DNA of 64,000 nt from assembly GCA_018292915.2 (NCBI GenBank), contig JACVVK020000148.1, forward strand, positions 932,501 to 996,500, in the 5' to 3' direction. The stretch's first letter is position 1; each line of letters starts with the position of its first letter. The notes beneath the pieces are model-generated. The model was not told the DNA's origin and did no database searches. It saw nothing but the letters and a program-made list of their open reading frames with translations. Position numbers and translations under genes: made by a program. The DNA is from Batillaria attramentaria (lineage: Eukaryota > Mollusca > Gastropoda > Batillariidae). Shown here one piece after another: positions 60,532 to 64,000 of the stretch.

Positions 60532-62217
60532 CATTGTTTTTGCGTTTCCTATTCAAGCATTCTGCCCCCCCCCCCCCCCAAAGCCTCTCGATTTCCAATC
60601 AGTATCACTCAACCGACGATCATGTCATTCGCAAACTGACTGAAACATTGATACATGTGACCAAAATTACAAAACAAATCAAGAGAGCACTGGGTTTTCT
60701 GTCAAAGTTAGATGCACCTGCACCAATACATGTACATGTACTTACGCCAGCCGGACAAAGTCATTGAGAGCACGATAGAAGTAGCACTCCAGGTACAGCC
60801 ATGTGGCTGTGTACCACTTGGGTGGTTCCCCATTTTCCGATGCTGCTGTTTGAGCTGCAAGCTCATCATTCCATACAGCCACATCAGGACCATCCCCCTC
60901 CAATGGCAGCATGGGTTTGTTTGTCTGCACTTCATACCTCAGCTTGGATATTTTACCAATGATGAACTTTAATTCATCAGCCGCATCCTGTTTCATGTAA
61001 GACAAAAACAAATTATACAACAACTGCATGTGAACATTCACACATGGGACCTGCAAAATGCACTAAAACATGGCTCTTGTATCAGCTGAGCTATCATGCA
61101 AAATACAGGAAAAAGACAATCCAGAAAAAAAAAAGCACGCTATAAAGGAATCTGTTTATGACCGAGTCATCTTGGATCAACATTTGAATATGAAATGTGG
61201 TTGTTATAAACGCAAGCAGTTGCTTGCAAGTTTCACTGTACATGTAATTAATAATACCATGCATACTCTGATGTTACCTGGCCATATTTCTTCAGAATGT
61301 CGTTTTTCCTTCTACACAAGTTATCTGCCGTTTGTGCCAGAATGACAGGCAGACGTGAGTGGACAGTGTAGTAGGCAAAAGAGCTGTTGACAGACAAACA
61401 CTTTTCTTTCAGCATGCATGCCAGAAACAAAATCACACTTTTGCAGACAGCACAATTCACCACAAGTCAGCACTCCACTGCAGTAACCTGCTATAACGGA
61501 AGATTTGGCTGTATTTTTCAAGTAACTGTATGGCTGAATCCTAACAGGCTGGTTCCTGCTCTGCCCAGTGCTTTGAATATGTACGCTAACTGCTGGGTTA
61601 GAGAGATGTGACTGAGATATTTTAGACAATCTTTCAGTCCATAAACATGAAGACAAGATTCTAAATTACTGGATGATGGAATATGGTACTTAGTGTAGAT
61701 ACTAAAGCGAGTAAAGGAGCAGATGCTGGTTACTCTGGAGCTTATAAGGGAAGACAAACGGACTAATCCCTCTAAGTGCAGATCCTAGATCTGGAGATCT
61801 TTACACTGTGTTTAACGCATCTGAAATGCTTAAACGTAAAAATTGTTACTTTAAATGTTGAACACAGTCCAAGGACACCCCCCCCCCCCAAAAAAAGGCC
61901 CAAAACAACAAACTAACACCAACAAACAAAACTGAAAAAAAATCTTGTTTCCGTCTAATGTGTCGTTGTGGTGTCCAAAATCTCTGTATCTCTTGTACAC
62001 AATCAAGTTCTAACTTTTTGCAATCCAAGCTGTCACTTACAATGATCCAACAAATTTCTTATCGGAGAGCCTACGTCTTCAGTGGTGCAACTAACTACAG
62101 TTGTGCCTAAAGTAGAGATCCAATCTTACGGGTATTGCACTAATCAGACACAGTCAAGATCGCACATTACCTTTCATACTTCGGTGAAAGAGACTCTGGA
62201 ACCCCGTCGGTCCCCAT
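59025..62217 (-). CDS. ARMT1: Damage-control phosphatase ARMT1 (DUF89 family)
   Basis: Metal-dependent phosphatase acting on sugar and other phosphate esters; the human protein was also reported as a glutamate O-methyltransferase. Coding exons: 62217-62171, 61383-61278, 60987-60746, 60330-60165 and 59795-59025. The sum is 1332 bp, or 443 aa. The first exon encodes only MGTDGVPESLSPKYE and runs into SFAYYTVHSRLPVIL, the usual start of the family. Metal-site residues Asp253 and Asn254 (IVLDNAGFE) and Asp291 (FISDVTKGDFDW) are present at the numbers I recall for the human enzyme. FKGDLNYRKLVGDR and FHPAPLCSLR follow. The subfamily III RTxK motif reads RALK here. The second exon-3/4 acceptor choice (60330) keeps the frame; the AG 6 bp upstream does not. 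It is tail-to-tail with the death-domain gene. Confidence 0.96.
60476..60580. repeat. (GT)n microsatellite and poly-C in an ARMT1 intron
   Basis: About 55 bp of GT (60476-60530) and a 14-base C run near 60565 lie between the ARMT1 exons at 60165-60330 and 60746-60987. Confidence 0.95.
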
Positions 62218-64000
62218 TTTCCGCTACTGACACGCGAGCCAGACTTCGATTAGCAGCGAACATCAGTCCCCCGGCCCCACGACGTCGAGCGACTCATTGT
62301 CTAAGGGAAGCAACTCTCCTTTTTTTTTATTACGGGGCGCCAAATGCGCACGAAACCGTTTGGTGAACACCTTGGCCAGTTAGTGCACTGCAAGTTTGGG
62401 GGTGTGCAAAAAGCACCAAAACTTTTCAAATACGAATGCTGAATGTTAGCGTGTGTTTATGACTGCAATGCTCCGATTCGAAATAATACTGAGAAATCAC
62501 AGCAGGTACAACAGGCCCTCTTTACTCAAAATACATCAAATATGCAAAATAAAAACGCAGATCACACCTAATACACACACACACACAGAGCAAAAACATG
62601 CTGACTGCTGACATATACCTTTAATTATGATAATCAGAATGAAAGATAAAACTTCCAATCCAGCCATCATCAGTGTCCAATAAATACCAACTTAATTTTC
62701 CACACAAGGCAAGTTAAAACGCATATTACCTCAGCACATAACCTTATCTGCTGACCATATCCTCCACCGACCCTGCACCTACCTAATATGAAATGTTCAC
62801 ACTTACACAAATTCATCTTACTTCCTCAAATATGTACAAAGAATTCAACAGATCTTAAGTCCACTACACAATAAACCAAGAACTATATATGACTTAAGTG
62901 AACGGACTAGGAATTCCAATGCCAATTCACTGACAAGCTGACAAATCTTGCATAAAGATTTGATTACTTTGTTAGGGTGCAATAATGTTAAGTACTCAGC
63001 AATGTTCTGCAAACCCTGGTTAAAAAAATTAATAAATGAACATTTTACCCCTGGCATACATGTACATGTATTTACGTGGGCAGTGAAGCCAGTCACGAAC
63101 GACCAACTTTTCTAGCGTGCGTAAAAGAAAAAGAACAATTTCAGCGACAGATTTCCAAAAGAAAGCATTGAACGCTGGGAAAATAAATCTTTGCCCTAGT
63201 TCAATCTTGACTAAATAAAGGTGGGTCACATTTCACACACGACCAGCTCCCATCCCTAAAGAAAGCTTTCACAGCACACGTGAACAATCTGGTGGGTGCT
63301 TGAAACACTGTGACCACCAAGAGAATACGTGTATTAACATCTCCCTCTATATATTTTTTTAATGTTGACATAAACCAAGTACTTTGTAACAAATGCTGAA
63401 GAGATGAGAGAGAGGGGTTACAAGACAGTGTATGTCCGCTGCAGGTGGACATTAAGCTGCAAGACACCACAAATGAACACTCATTGTTTACCCACTGAAG
63501 GCGTGCAAATCTATCTGCAAACTTTTCAAAATGTGCAGTGATCTCCCAAGGATCTCCCAAAAGCCAAGCAACATGATGAAAAAATAGAAAATATAAAACC
63601 TGTATGGTGAATTAAACCAAACTACCCACCGTTATAAATTTAACGACTTAGGAATGAATGTAACCTTAGAAATAAATCGAAGTTCTACACCCAGTCTCAC
63701 ATAATGAAAGACATATATGGTAATTGAAAATCCACTCCTCGACAGTTGAACACCCACCAGCTCCAAGCATCCCTTACCGGTAAGTATTTACACAATGCGT
63801 AGCCAATACTGCAACCTGTTAACTGCTAACCAGCAGCAACAGTAATAACAAGAAGAAAAAAAAAAGAAGTGTATTCTGCCACTTGGGATGTGAGCTCCAG
63901 ATGTTACCACATTCAGAAAATATTCTGAAAAGTAAATGTTAAACATGCTGTGACACAACCAAACGAAACCATGAGATGATGGCTAGCTGGATGAAAATTA
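62218..64000. other. Upstream region of ARMT1, no gene seen
   Basis: CpG-containing sequence at about 62200-62350 next to the ARMT1 start is a plausible promoter. Beyond it I see only AT-rich sequence with short CA and poly-A runs. The longest open frame (63201-63560, minus) has no recognisable domain and no splice context. Confidence 0.5.

Noticed and set aside
63201..63560. 119-aa minus-strand open frame at the right edge
   Set aside because: No domain recognised and Cys/Ser-rich composition without conservation clues; it may be chance.

Overview
This is a eukaryotic (metazoan) nuclear window: intron-split genes with GT-AG junctions, long CA/CT microsatellites, and tRNA-derived SINEs flanked by target-site duplications. 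The protein set, the intron sizes (about 0.2-3 kb in the gene-dense part) and a decayed non-LTR reverse transcriptase point to a lophotrochozoan, most likely a gastropod mollusc. That placement is an inference from style; no marker gene fixes the species.

Layout. Positions 1-11050 hold no exon I can support and read as a repeat-dense intron of the gene that follows. CPSF2 (3' half, + strand) occupies 11051-18081. BRF1 (complete, - strand, 18 coding exons, 33848 to 19116) is convergent with it. A complete BTBD6-type BTB-BACK-PHR gene (+, 27083-29752) lies inside the fifth coding intron of BRF1 on the opposite strand. A BTB-BACK-Kelch gene (+, 36054-38401) is divergent from BRF1. ABCB10 (-, 12 coding exons, 51135 to 43060) is tail-to-tail with the Kelch gene and head-to-head with an unfamiliar death-domain gene (+, 51338-54679). 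ARMT1 (-, 5 coding exons, 62217 to 59025) closes the window. The reconstructed lengths are BRF1 689 aa, ABCB10 719 aa and ARMT1 443 aa. They lie close to the human proteins (677, 738 and 441 aa, from memory), and every splice phase is consistent.

Functions are mostly housekeeping: mRNA 3'-end processing (CPSF2), Pol III initiation (BRF1), Cullin-3 adaptor candidates (BTBD6-like and KLHL), a mitochondrial ABC exporter (ABCB10), metal-dependent phosphate-ester damage control (ARMT1) and a possible death-fold signalling adaptor. I see no operon or pathway linkage.

The most notable observations are: the BTBD6-in-BRF1 nested arrangement, which I recall also exists in human; a dispersed repeat of about 140-bp units, many of them carrying inverted TCAAGGTCA nuclear-receptor half-sites; a same-strand SINE family with intact target-site duplications; a G-rich palindromic MITE-like element; a polarity-restricted poly(T)-poly(G) junction motif; a GC-AG intron and a 32-bp microexon in BRF1; and a threonine-to-alanine change in the RTxK motif of ARMT1. 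I found no clearly novel multi-gene system.
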